The notes below the pieces were generated by a model, which was given only the letters and a program-made list of their open reading frames with translations, did no database searches and was not told where the DNA came from. A DNA stretch of 16,587 nt, taken from positions 1 through 16,587 of the forward strand of contig JAGYMO010000367.1 of NCBI GenBank assembly GCA_018400255.1, given 5' to 3'. This DNA comes from Deltaproteobacteria bacterium (lineage in GTDB: Bacteria > Desulfobacterota > DSM-4660 > Desulfatiglandales > B25-G16). Both the position numbers and the translations under genes were made by a program. Positions 7,445 to 15,267 of this stretch are shown piece after piece (the first letter of the stretch is position 1; the number at the start of each line of letters is the position of its first letter).

Positions 7445-7891
7445 ATGGGAATGATAGATATAACTGGAAAAAGTGTCGTGTTACGGCAGGCATTTGCCTC
7501 GGGAAGAATAGAGCTTGCTTTAGATACCATTAGAAAAATTAAGGAAAAAGATATTAAAAAGGGTGATCCTTTAGCTGTTGCTGAAGTTGCAGCTATTAAT
7601 GCCGCAAAAGAGACGTGGTTGCTTATACCTCACTGCCACCAGATTCCACTGAATACAATTGAGCTTAATTTTTCAATTGGAGATAATTTTATTGAGGCCA
7701 CCTGTTTTGTTAAGGCCGAGGCCATGACAGGCGTAGAGATGGAGGCATTAGTAGGAGTTTCAATTGCCTTAACTACCATATGGGATATGGTCAAATATAT
7801 TGAAAAGGACAAAAAGGGTCAATACCCCCATACAAAAATATCAGATATCAAGGTGCTAAAAAAAATAAAAGGTAGCCCGCCTCTTTCTTGA
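7445..7891 (+). CDS. moaC: Cyclic pyranopterin monophosphate synthase MoaC
   Basis: MoaC acts after MoaA in the first stage of molybdenum-cofactor synthesis, turning the GTP-derived cyclic intermediate into cyclic pyranopterin monophosphate. The 148-residue protein keeps Lys39 in Lys-Lys-Gly-Asp (E. coli Lys51), the His-Cys-His-Gln-Ile-Pro-Leu segment at 63-69, Gly-Val-Glu-Met-Glu-Ala-Leu at 96-102, and Asp114 and Lys117 (E. coli Asp128 and Lys131). After this it reads Glu-Lys-Asp-Lys-Lys-Gly-Gln-Tyr-Pro, the type of ending I associate with archaeal and some deltaproteobacterial MoaC rather than the E. coli ending. GGAGAGAG at 7428-7435 supports the ATG at 7445; a TTG at 7436 or an ATG at 7451 is also possible. 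No other moa gene is adjacent; mogA lies 2.1 kb away on the other strand. Confidence 0.92.
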   Translation: MGMIDITGKSVVLRQAFASGRIELALDTIRKIKEKDIKKGDPLAVAEVAAINAAKETWLLIPHCHQIPLNTIELNFSIGDNFIEATCFVKAEAMTGVEMEALVGVSIALTTIWDMVKYIEKDKKGQYPHTKISDIKVLKKIKGSPPLS

Positions 7892-7893
7892 TG

Positions 7894-9342
7894 TTAAAAG
7901 AATACGAAACTAACTACAATAAACACAGGAATAAGAATAATAGTTGAATATTTTATCATATAGCCAAAAAAGCTTGGCATAGGCGTCCCCGCCTCTTCCG
8001 CGATGGATCTCACCATAAAATTAGGTGCATTGCCAATATAGGTATTTGCACCGAAGAATACGGCGCCGGCAGAAATAGCTATTAGATAGATTTGATTTTC
8101 GGCAATCAATTTAGCGACTGCAACTGACTCAGGCACACCAGAGTAAAATTTTCCCAAGGCAGTGGAGAAAAACGTAAGATATGTAGGCGCATTATCTAGG
8201 AAGCTTGAGAGTATCCCTGTAATCCAGAAATAATGAACAGGCTCCTCAACCACGTCAATAATAAAAGCGAGGGCACCCTTGCTTCCGGCTAAGAGAAGCA
8301 GGAGACAGGGTGTCATTGTTGTAAATATACCGGCGAATAAGAAACCTACCTCCTTAATTGGGAACCAAGAAAAATCATTATCTTCCCTTACCACCGTATC
8401 CGTGAATATTAATGAGAGAATCCCCATTATTATAATAAATCCGTCCCTTGCCCATTCTTGAGCGCTCCTTGTGACCCCTAATGTAGATACCTCTCCCCAA
8501 TCTACCAAGCCACTTACTATAACAGAGCCAACAATGCCTACTAAGAATATTAAGTTATAGCTACCTGCTAAACGAAGAGGCTCTTTTTCTCCTTCAACTT
8601 TTTTGCCTTTGAGACCCTCTTTATTGTAGAAATAGGTATCGATGGCAAAATAAAGAATTAACAAAATTACTGCGGACAGTAGCATGTGGGGCAGTAGATG
8701 GAATGTCCAAAAAAACGGCACACCATGAAGAAAGCCTAGAAAAAGTGGGGGATCTCCTACCGGTGTTAAGGAGCCGCCTATATTAGCAACGAGAAATATG
8801 AAAAATACGACCATAAATGCCCTGTTCTTTCTATAGTCATTTGCCCTCAAAAAAGGCCTAATGAGCAACATGGCAGCACCAGTTGTTCCCATCCAGGAGG
8901 CCAAAATTGTTCCGATAATTATAATTATCGTATTAACCATAGGGGTTCCTCTCAAGCTTCCCCTCAGCAATATGCCTCCAGAAACAGTAAAAAGCCCCCA
9001 GAGCAATATAATGAACGGGACATAATCAGCTATCAGAATGTGCAGAAAACTATGTAGGGCATCTCCTTTATAAATGATTAAAAGTGGCACAGCTATAACG
9101 GTGGCCCAGAACGCAGAAACCTTTCCAAAATGATGATGCCAGAATTCTGGTGCAAAAAGAGGAAATAATGCAATTGACAGTAAAATTCCAACAAATGGTA
9201 TTATACTATAAAGTGATAGGATTTCGCCTAAATTAACGTGTCCATGGGTGTCATTTGTAGCACCTTCAGCTGCGATGGCTGGAAGACAAAAGGCAAATAA
9301 AATGATCACAATCAACAACAACGATAAACGTATATTTTTCAT
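7894..9342 (-). CDS. nhaD: NhaD-type sodium:proton antiporter
   Basis: The 482-residue protein belongs to the ion transporter superfamily branch that includes NhaD Na+/H+ antiporters, which export sodium or lithium in exchange for protons. A signal-like hydrophobic N terminus ending Ala-Ile-Ala-Ala (about residue 25) precedes a histidine-containing periplasmic stretch and about eleven to twelve membrane segments. Family motifs seen are Ser-Leu-Thr-Pro-Val-Gly-Asp-Pro-Pro-Leu-Phe-Leu-Gly near 190-205, Ser-Ser-Phe-Leu-Asp-Asn-Ala-Pro-Thr-Tyr in the second half, and Gly-Ala-Asn-Thr-Tyr-Ile-Gly-Asn-Ala-Pro-Asn near the end. GAGG sits seven to eight bases before the ATG. It converges on moaC with two bases between stops and no room for a terminator. 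With an Rnf complex encoded nearby, a role in sodium balance is plausible. Confidence 0.9.
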   Translation of the reverse strand: MKNIRLSLLLIVIILFAFCLPAIAAEGATNDTHGHVNLGEILSLYSIIPFVGILLSIALFPLFAPEFWHHHFGKVSAFWATVIAVPLLIIYKGDALHSFLHILIADYVPFIILLWGLFTVSGGILLRGSLRGTPMVNTIIIIIGTILASWMGTTGAAMLLIRPFLRANDYRKNRAFMVVFFIFLVANIGGSLTPVGDPPLFLGFLHGVPFFWTFHLLPHMLLSAVILLILYFAIDTYFYNKEGLKGKKVEGEKEPLRLAGSYNLIFLVGIVGSVIVSGLVDWGEVSTLGVTRSAQEWARDGFIIIMGILSLIFTDTVVREDNDFSWFPIKEVGFLFAGIFTTMTPCLLLLLAGSKGALAFIIDVVEEPVHYFWITGILSSFLDNAPTYLTFFSTALGKFYSGVPESVAVAKLIAENQIYLIAISAGAVFFGANTYIGNAPNFMVRSIAEEAGTPMPSFFGYMIKYSTIILIPVFIVVSFVFF

Positions 9343-10021
9343 ACATATCCCTCATATTCTGTTATATTCAGCATAATTCAATAATCATATTAGAAGTAAT
9401 AGCGACTGTTTTTAGCCGCGTCGCATTATATAACTATGGCTTAGTCACAAAATTTTATTAATGGCAATTAATGCCGTGATTTCGATGTTGTTATGCCCTG
9501 GAGACTATTGAATTCTGTCTTATTTTTTCAGGGCCGAACAAGAAAATAACCTAAAAATAGATGAAAAAGATGCTCATGCATTTACATGTTAAGTCGGTCG
9601 CAGTATAGGCATGAGTATTTGCTGAGTCAAGCAGAAATTTACCTATTACAGACTTATTTTAAAAAAAGTGGCCGCCTCTTTCTTATTCTATTTATAGTAA
9701 AGATAGCCAAATTAACAGGGTTACATTTTTTAGAAAAATTTATTAGAAAAACTTCAGGAAAAATGAAAATGTGCTTTCTAAAAACAGCCTAAAGTGATGA
9801 CTTTGGTTTGAAATGGTAGATATTTGGTAGGTTCAAATATTGTCAGTATCTATGAATTGTATACTAATGTATGAGGCCGAATTTCCTTAATTTTTCTTAA
9901 TATATGGATACGGCTAAAAAGATATATTTGCCGATAGTCCTGCTTAACTTGCAGTAAAAATACTTTTTAACCAAATGCTTCTAAGTTTAAGTAGTTGGAT
10001 ATATGTCAAAAATCTCTTTTT
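9343..10021. other. 679-bp non-coding region between nhaD and mogA
   Basis: This is the largest gap in the window. It contains the upstream side of nhaD, with a perfect minus-strand TATAAT at 9425-9430, and the downstream side of mogA. A 68-codon open frame (9586-9792, plus) has no ribosome site or family resemblance and is probably chance. I looked for a tRNA cloverleaf and found none. A small structured RNA cannot be excluded by eye. Confidence 0.45.
9425..9430 (-). promoter_or_regulatory. Candidate -10 box for nhaD
   Basis: On the minus strand this reads TATAAT exactly, 82 bases before the nhaD start. The best -35 (TTGTGA, 9445-9450, four of six) is only 14 bases away, so the promoter call rests on the -10 box alone. 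Confidence 0.3.
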
Positions 10022-10028
10022 TTAAGAG
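10008..10028 (-). terminator. Weak intrinsic terminator at the end of mogA
   Basis: On the minus strand CTCTT and AAGAG can pair around a five-A loop, followed by ATTTTT. The mogA stop codon is in the left arm and loop. The stem is only five pairs, so the call is tentative. Confidence 0.3.
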
Positions 10029-10507
10029 CAATCGCTTTGATCGCCGCCAATTTTTGCAAGCGCATGATTCACTGCCGGCAATAGTACAGATAGATTTTCT
10101 TGGGCGCCTTGAGGGCTTCCCGGCAAATTTACTATAAGGCTGTTTGCCCTTACGCCTGCTATTGCCCGTGAAATCATTGCGTTAGGTGTCTTTTTTCGAC
10201 TTTCAGATCTCATTGCCTCGGCCATACCGGGTATCTGGTATTTTATTACCCTAAGCATTGCCTCTGGGGTTACATCGCTTGGGCTAACTCCAGTACCTCC
10301 AGTTGTCACAACAAACCTGATGTCTTTATTATCAACCCAATCTATTAGGTGCTCTACGATTTTTTCCTCGTTGTCTGGCACAATGGCCTTTACCTCTACA
10401 CTATATCCAGCCGCAATAAGCATCTCAGCTATTAAGGGGCCAGAACTATCAATCCTTTGTCCTCTATATCCTTTATCACTTATAGTCAATACCCCTGCAT
10501 TAATCAT
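10022..10507 (-). CDS. mogA: Molybdopterin adenylyltransferase (MogA/MoaB family)
   Basis: The 161-residue protein belongs to the MogA/MoaB family that adenylylates molybdopterin before molybdenum insertion. The nucleotide and pterin site is visible: Thr-Ile-Ser-Asp (8-11), Val-Pro-Asp at 44-46 (E. coli Asp49 region), Thr-Thr-Gly-Gly-Thr-Gly at 68-73, Asp78 in Ser-Asp-Val-Thr-Pro-Glu-Ala, Ile-Pro-Gly-Met-Ala-Glu-Ala-Met-Arg at 92-100, and the closing Asn-Leu-Pro-Gly-Ser-Pro. AAAGG stands about nine bases before the ATG. The start lies 15 bp after the EF-G paralogue's stop on the same strand, so the two are very likely co-transcribed although functionally unrelated. MoaB cannot be excluded in place of MogA from sequence alone. 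Confidence 0.92.
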   Translation of the reverse strand: MINAGVLTISDKGYRGQRIDSSGPLIAEMLIAAGYSVEVKAIVPDNEEKIVEHLIDWVDNKDIRFVVTTGGTGVSPSDVTPEAMLRVIKYQIPGMAEAMRSESRKKTPNAMISRAIAGVRANSLIVNLPGSPQGAQENLSVLLPAVNHALAKIGGDQSDCS

Positions 10508-10522
10508 ACATTGGCCTTTCTA

Positions 10523-12601
10523 TTATTCGTCTTCCTTAGATGCAGCTATCACCTTTTCTGTCAGATGGGGTGGGACTTCTTCATAATGAGATTGCTTCAT
10601 AGAAAAAGTGCCTCTGCCTCCTGTAATAGATGTGAGATCGAAGGAATATCTTAACACCTCGGCCATTGGTACCTCTGCCCTGATGACCTGGTATTTTCCT
10701 TCGATGTCCATACCCAGCACCTTCCCTCTTCTACCGTTAATATCCCCTATAACATCACCCATAACGTCATCCGGAACCTTTACCTCCATATTCATGATTG
10801 GTTCTAAAAGAATTGGTGTAGCCTCCTGGAATGCTTTTTTGAAACACATAGACGAGGCGATTTTAAATGCCATTTCGGAAGAGTCAACCTCATGGGATTT
10901 CCCATCGAAAAACCGGATTTGTAGATCTACAGCTGGATAACCAGCCAACACTCCGGTCTTCATTGCCTCAACTATGCCTTTTTCCACAGCCGGTACAAAA
11001 TTCCTTGGCACATTCATTCCTGTAAGTGCTTCTTCAAACACGAACCCTTCCCCTTTTTTCAATGGAAATATATCAAAATGAACCTCGGCAAATTGCCCTC
11101 GACCTCCTGACTGCTTTTTGTGTCTATAAACAATCCCTTCCTTTTTATTTTTTATAGTCTCTCTATAAGGCACTTTAGGAGTCTTAAGATTTATCTCTAC
11201 CCCAAATTTTCGTTTTAATTTATCCTTAGTGTTCTCAATATGTATTTGGCCTGTGCCAGAAAGAATGATTTCTCCCGTTGATTGATCTCTGTCTAACTTA
11301 AGCGTGGGGTCTTCTTCTGCCAATCTCAAAAGAGAGGAAAAAATTTTGTCCTCGTTTTCCTTCTCAGTAGCCTCTACGGCGAAAGAAATGGTCGGTAAAA
11401 ATGGCTCAGCCGGCATAAAAACTATTGGATTGTCGTCTGTGCAGAAAGTATCTCCGGCTGTTGTCTCTTTTAGTTTAGCAACAGCCGCAATATCTCCAGT
11501 AAAAGCTTCATTAACCTGTCTTTGTTTTTTCCCCTCTATCAAAAGAAGCTGCCCTAATTTTTCCTTTACATTCTTTGTAGAATTAAGGACTATGGACTCT
11601 GAGCTAATTTTTCCAGACTTGACCTTAAACAAATTAAGCTTTCCTGCAAATGGATCTGCAAAAGTTTTGAAGACAAGTGCCGAAAAGGGAGCCTCATTTG
11701 TAGCATCAAATTCAATTTTTTCTTCACTCCCTATTTTATGGCCACTTGCCTTTCCTCTTTCAGCTGGGAAAGGAATAAATTGATTGATATTGTCCAATAG
11801 TTGTGAAATACCTATATTAAGAATAGAAGAACAGGGCATAATAGGTATAATGGTGCCGGATTTCACCCCTTCAATAAGGGTTTCTTCAACCTCCTTTGTT
11901 GAAACCTCCTGTCCTTCAAGATATTTTTCCATAATATCATCATTTGCCTCAACAATATTTTCCATAATCCTCTCATGCCATTTCTCTATTATATCTTTCA
12001 TTGAGGCTGGAATATCTTCATCTGCGAATGAGCCAGAGGCATCATTTTTATATATGTGGGCCTTTAACCTTACCAAATTAACTAAACCTTTGAATTCGCT
12101 TTCAGCCCCGACGGGAAGATATATAGGTGTTGCCTTTATAGAAAAATTATTTTCAATTTCCTCTAAAACCTTATAAAAATCAGCGCGTTCTCTGTCCAGC
12201 TTATTGATAACAATTATGCGGGGAAGATTATAGTCTGATGAGAAGCCCCATGCCTTATCAGTCCCTACCTTTACCCCGTCTACTCCGTCAACAATTAAAA
12301 CGGCGCCTTCGGCTGCTTGTAAACATATCTTGGCGTCAGAGAGAAAGTCGTTTTCACCGGGTGTGTCAATAATATTGAATTGCTTATTTTTCCAGCTATA
12401 TGGACAGAAGGATGTACCGAGGGTGACCTTTCGCTTTATTTCTTCAGGCTCAAAATCCATAGTAGAGGATCCATCATCTACTTTCCCCAATCGGTTAATC
12501 ACCTTGCTATTATAAAGGATAGCTTCTGCTAACGATGTTTTTCCGCAACTACTATGACCTACCAGCCCTATATTTCTAATTTGATCAGTTTTTTGTGTCA
12601 T
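10523..12601 (-). CDS. Elongation factor G-like GTPase (EF-G paralogue)
   Basis: This 692-residue, full-length EF-G-type translational GTPase has domains I-V. The GTPase motifs are Gly-His-Ser-Ser-Cys-Gly-Lys-Thr-Ser (15-23), switch-I Thr60, Asp-Thr-Pro-Gly (79-82) and Asn-Lys-Leu-Asp (133-136). The histidine that follows DTPG in canonical EF-G, needed for fast GTP hydrolysis, is Glu83 here, and the P-loop lacks the usual Ala-His-Ile-Asp-Ala form. Domain IV keeps a His-Lys-Lys-Gln-Ser-Gly-Gly-Arg-Gly-Gln loop. No rpsL, rpsG or tuf gene is adjacent. I therefore read it as an EF-G2-like paralogue, not the main fusA; a role in ribosome rescue, stress or recycling is conjecture. GAGGAG lies five bases before the ATG, and mogA follows 15 bp after the stop. 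Confidence 0.9.
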   Translation of the reverse strand: MTQKTDQIRNIGLVGHSSCGKTSLAEAILYNSKVINRLGKVDDGSSTMDFEPEEIKRKVTLGTSFCPYSWKNKQFNIIDTPGENDFLSDAKICLQAAEGAVLIVDGVDGVKVGTDKAWGFSSDYNLPRIIVINKLDRERADFYKVLEEIENNFSIKATPIYLPVGAESEFKGLVNLVRLKAHIYKNDASGSFADEDIPASMKDIIEKWHERIMENIVEANDDIMEKYLEGQEVSTKEVEETLIEGVKSGTIIPIMPCSSILNIGISQLLDNINQFIPFPAERGKASGHKIGSEEKIEFDATNEAPFSALVFKTFADPFAGKLNLFKVKSGKISSESIVLNSTKNVKEKLGQLLLIEGKKQRQVNEAFTGDIAAVAKLKETTAGDTFCTDDNPIVFMPAEPFLPTISFAVEATEKENEDKIFSSLLRLAEEDPTLKLDRDQSTGEIILSGTGQIHIENTKDKLKRKFGVEINLKTPKVPYRETIKNKKEGIVYRHKKQSGGRGQFAEVHFDIFPLKKGEGFVFEEALTGMNVPRNFVPAVEKGIVEAMKTGVLAGYPAVDLQIRFFDGKSHEVDSSEMAFKIASSMCFKKAFQEATPILLEPIMNMEVKVPDDVMGDVIGDINGRRGKVLGMDIEGKYQVIRAEVPMAEVLRYSFDLTSITGGRGTFSMKQSHYEEVPPHLTEKVIAASKEDE

Positions 12602-12788
12602 GTGTTCTCCTCAATTAATTAAAAATGAATATCAAAACTTTTTAAAATTATTAATAGCGGTTATCAGGCCCTCGTCTATTATTATCATACTGTCCAAATT
12701 TTTTAAAGCTTTGCCGCAGCTTACTATTTTCGCACTTTAGTAAAGTATGTATAATAAAAGGTAATAGAAAATGTAGATATTCAATAAA

Positions 12789-12804
12789 TTACCGAAATCG
12801 GTAA
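12789..12804. promoter_or_regulatory. 16-bp palindromic operator candidate
   Basis: TTACCGA-AA-TCGGTAA is a perfect 7-2-7 inverted repeat, 188 bases upstream of the EF-G-like gene and 54 bases upstream of the best ftsK -35 box. Its GC core stands out in AT-rich DNA, and its size fits a dimeric repressor. I cannot assign the regulator. Confidence 0.45.
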
Positions 12805-12857
12805 AAATGTCAAGACAAGAATGGTGAAAATGTAAACTTAGACTCTAACCTGTTACT

Positions 12858-12886
12858 TTGACAGCTACCTGTTTGGTGCTTAGAAT
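12858..12886 (+). promoter_or_regulatory. Strong sigma-70 promoter candidate for ftsK-lolA
   Basis: TTGACA (12858-12863, six of six) is followed, after exactly 17 bases, by TAGAAT (12881-12886, five of six). It is the best promoter match seen in the window and would give a leader of about 190 bases before ftsK. Confidence 0.6.
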
Positions 12887-12971
12887 AAAAGGGGGTCTTT
12901 CTTGATATGCTCGAAATGGAATTTGATTAGATTATTGTAATTGATTTTGTCCATCATTTTTGATAATTAGT

Positions 12972-12998
12972 TTGAAACGCATTGAGAGATGATATAAA
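12972..12998 (+). promoter_or_regulatory. Second promoter candidate for ftsK, extended -10 type
   Basis: TGATATAAA at 12990-12998 is an extended -10 box (TGn plus TATAAA, five of six). It has TTGAAA (12972-12977) 15 bases upstream. The short spacer is tolerable for extended -10 promoters. It would start transcription about 80 bases before ftsK. Confidence 0.45.
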
Positions 12999-13084
12999 AA
13001 TATGCCTTTCCTTAAAATTCAAAAAGCAGTGATTATTATGAGTGAGAGTAGGCATTCTTCCCTGGGTAATAGAGGAGTATATTA

Positions 13085-15265
13085 ATGAAAAAGGGGAAGG
13101 AAACCCTAAGAAGTGCTATAAAAAATGAGGTGTGGGGGGTAATTTTTCTTCTCATAGCCCTCTTATTTGCTGTAAGTTTGTTCTCTTATTATCCACATGA
13201 TCCGGTTTTATGGGAAACGGGCCAAAAGATGGTAGATGAACACAATCTCTTTGGCTCTGTTGGGGCTAACCTGGCAGGCCTCCTATTTCTTGTTTGTGGC
13301 TTTTCCTCTTTTTGGCTTATAGTCGGCTGTCTTTTTTTATCCTTCTCTTTTTTCAGGGGCAGGCTCCCCTCCAGGATTATTTTGGTATTATCAAACATAG
13401 GCCTGCTTATGCTATCATTTTCTGCCTTATTGTCTCTTTATGCTCCTGAAGGAATACCGTATAGAGGCACGATGCTAAGCGGCGGGTTAATAGGATTTTA
13501 TTGTGCAGATATTGGAAAGAAAACATTTAACTCTTTTGGAGCATATACGTTTTTTTCTGCCATTTTTGTTATTTCAGCCATGGTAATAACCAAATTTTCA
13601 TTTGGGATGTTTTTTAAGACAATGTGGCAGATTATTTTTAATTTTAGCCTTTACATTAAAGAAAAGTGGCTTAAATACATAGAAAAAAAACGGCGGGCAA
13701 AACAAAGAGATAAAGTCATAAGGCAGGCTAGCAAAAGAATAGATAAGAAGGTGAATATTGTTGAAGTCCCTTCACAAAAATCCTCAAAACCAGTGCAGGA
13801 ATCTCTTCCCTTTATGAATATAGAAGGTGATTTCAAGCTTCCTCAATTGAATCTTTTGGATGACTCCCCTAAGTCACATGAACAAGGGGCACTAAAGGAA
13901 AGTTTGCAGGCCAATGCATTACGAGTAGAGGCAAAATTAAAAGACTTTGGCGTTGATGGTGAGGTAGTTGAAATAATGCCAGGGCCAGTTATTACAATGT
14001 ACGAATTCAGGCCTGCCCCAGGGGTGAAGATAAGTAAGGTTTCATCTTTAGCAGACGATCTTGCCCTCAACCTGAGAGCGTCAAATATTCGTATTGTAGC
14101 ACCAATTCCTGGAAAATCTGCCATAGGAATCGAGATACCCAATAACAAACGAAAGCTAGTTACCTTAAAGGAAATTTTATCTAGTGAGGCGTTTATAAAT
14201 TCTCACAATAGAATAACCATTGCCTTAGGTATGGATATAGTTGGACAACCGGTCATTACGGATCTTACAAAAATGCCTCATCTTTTAGTTGCCGGGGCAA
14301 CTGGTACAGGTAAAAGTGTATCAATCAACGCAATGATAAATAGTATTTTGTTTAAGGCATCTCCTTCAATGATTAGGTTTATAATGATTGATCCAAAAAG
14401 GATAGAGCTTGCCCCATATCAGGATATACCTCATCTGCTTCATCCCGTAGTTACAAATCCAAAAGAGGCTACAAAGGCACTTGGTTGGGCTGTTGATGAA
14501 ATGGAAAGGCGCTATACCCTTCTTTCTGAAGAAGGCGTAAGAAACATAGACGCATACAACAGAAAAGTGAGAAAGGAATCCTCGCATGAAACACCTGATG
14601 GAGACAAGGAGAGCAGAAAACATCTTCCTTATATTATTATTATAATTGATGAATTGGCAGATTTAATGATGGTTTCAAGCAGGAAGGTTGAGGAATCTAT
14701 GACAAGACTTGCCCAAATGGCAAGGGCGGCAGGGATTCATATGATAATCGCGACACAGAGGCCATCTGTAGATGTTTTAACGGGTATTATTAAGGCAAAT
14801 TTTCCAACACGAATTTCATTTCAGGTTTCATCTAGGGTGGACTCAAGGACTATCTTAGATGTAATGGGCGCTGAGCACCTTTTAGGGGAAGGTGATATGT
14901 TGTTTTTGCCTCCAGGCGTGGGAAAGCTCATTAGAATCCACGGGGCATTTGTGTCGGAAGATGAGGTGAAAAGGGTAATATCATTTTTGAAAAATCAGAT
15001 GAAACCAGAGTATGATACTTCTATAATCTCTGAAATTAGTACTGAAGAGGAAACAGAAGAGATAGAAGGTGATAAGGATGAAAGATACGATGAGGCAGTA
15101 GAATTAGTCTTGGAGACTGGCCGGGCATCAATTTCAAAGATTCAACGTAAACTAAGGGTCGGTTACAATAGGGCTGCCAGGATGATAGAGGCAATGGAAA
15201 AAGAAGGAATCGTCGGACCATCTGATGGAATCAAACCCAGGGAAGTTTTTAAAAGGGGAGGGTGA
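13085..15265 (+). CDS. ftsK: FtsK/SpoIIIE-type DNA translocase
   Basis: FtsK is a septum-anchored, ATP-driven hexameric motor that moves chromosome ends to the dif site during division. The 726-residue protein has four N-terminal membrane segments (about 17-37, 60-85, 95-117, 152-172). A short charged linker (about 190-260) replaces the long linker of E. coli FtsK, giving the compact SpoIIIE-like length. The alpha/beta motor domain has Walker A Gly-Ala-Thr-Gly-Thr-Gly-Lys-Ser at 404-411 and Walker B Ile-Ile-Asp-Glu-Leu-Ala-Asp around 517-526. A C-terminal winged-helix gamma domain (about 668-715) holds the Asn-Arg-Ala-Ala-Arg-Met recognition segment that reads KOPS-type sites. AGAGGAG at 13071-13077 is seven bases before the ATG. 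lolA follows directly, so the two are coupled. Confidence 0.96.
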   Translation: MKKGKETLRSAIKNEVWGVIFLLIALLFAVSLFSYYPHDPVLWETGQKMVDEHNLFGSVGANLAGLLFLVCGFSSFWLIVGCLFLSFSFFRGRLPSRIILVLSNIGLLMLSFSALLSLYAPEGIPYRGTMLSGGLIGFYCADIGKKTFNSFGAYTFFSAIFVISAMVITKFSFGMFFKTMWQIIFNFSLYIKEKWLKYIEKKRRAKQRDKVIRQASKRIDKKVNIVEVPSQKSSKPVQESLPFMNIEGDFKLPQLNLLDDSPKSHEQGALKESLQANALRVEAKLKDFGVDGEVVEIMPGPVITMYEFRPAPGVKISKVSSLADDLALNLRASNIRIVAPIPGKSAIGIEIPNNKRKLVTLKEILSSEAFINSHNRITIALGMDIVGQPVITDLTKMPHLLVAGATGTGKSVSINAMINSILFKASPSMIRFIMIDPKRIELAPYQDIPHLLHPVVTNPKEATKALGWAVDEMERRYTLLSEEGVRNIDAYNRKVRKESSHETPDGDKESRKHLPYIIIIIDELADLMMVSSRKVEESMTRLAQMARAAGIHMIIATQRPSVDVLTGIIKANFPTRISFQVSSRVDSRTILDVMGAEHLLGEGDMLFLPPGVGKLIRIHGAFVSEDEVKRVISFLKNQMKPEYDTSIISEISTEEETEEIEGDKDERYDEAVELVLETGRASISKIQRKLRVGYNRAARMIEAMEKEGIVGPSDGIKPREVFKRGG

Positions 15266-15267
15266 TT

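Larger units (their letters stand above)
12602..13084. other. Divergent intergenic region between EF-G paralogue and ftsK
   Basis: This 483-base control region for two divergent operons holds a 16-bp perfect palindrome (12789-12804) and two plus-strand promoter candidates pointing at ftsK (12858-12886 and 12972-12998). A 15-codon open frame (13038-13085) has a stop that overlaps the ftsK start as TAATG. I could not find a convincing promoter for the minus-strand EF-G gene. Confidence 0.5.

Noticed and set aside
9586..9792. 68-codon open frame in the nhaD-mogA gap
   Set aside because: No ribosome site before its ATG, no domain, and lysine/phenylalanine-rich composition expected from AT-rich DNA.
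9793..9900. Possible tRNA T-arm (GGTTCAAAT) in the nhaD-mogA gap
   Set aside because: No acceptor stem, D-arm or anticodon arm could be fitted around it.
11304..11783. 159-codon plus-strand open frame inside the EF-G-like gene
   Set aside because: It is antisense to a well-conserved coding region and its serine-rich sequence is the mirror of that gene's codons.
12907..12930. Seven-codon open frame after GGGGG in the ftsK leader
   Set aside because: Too short and without a regulatory codon run or attenuator-like structure to support a leader peptide.
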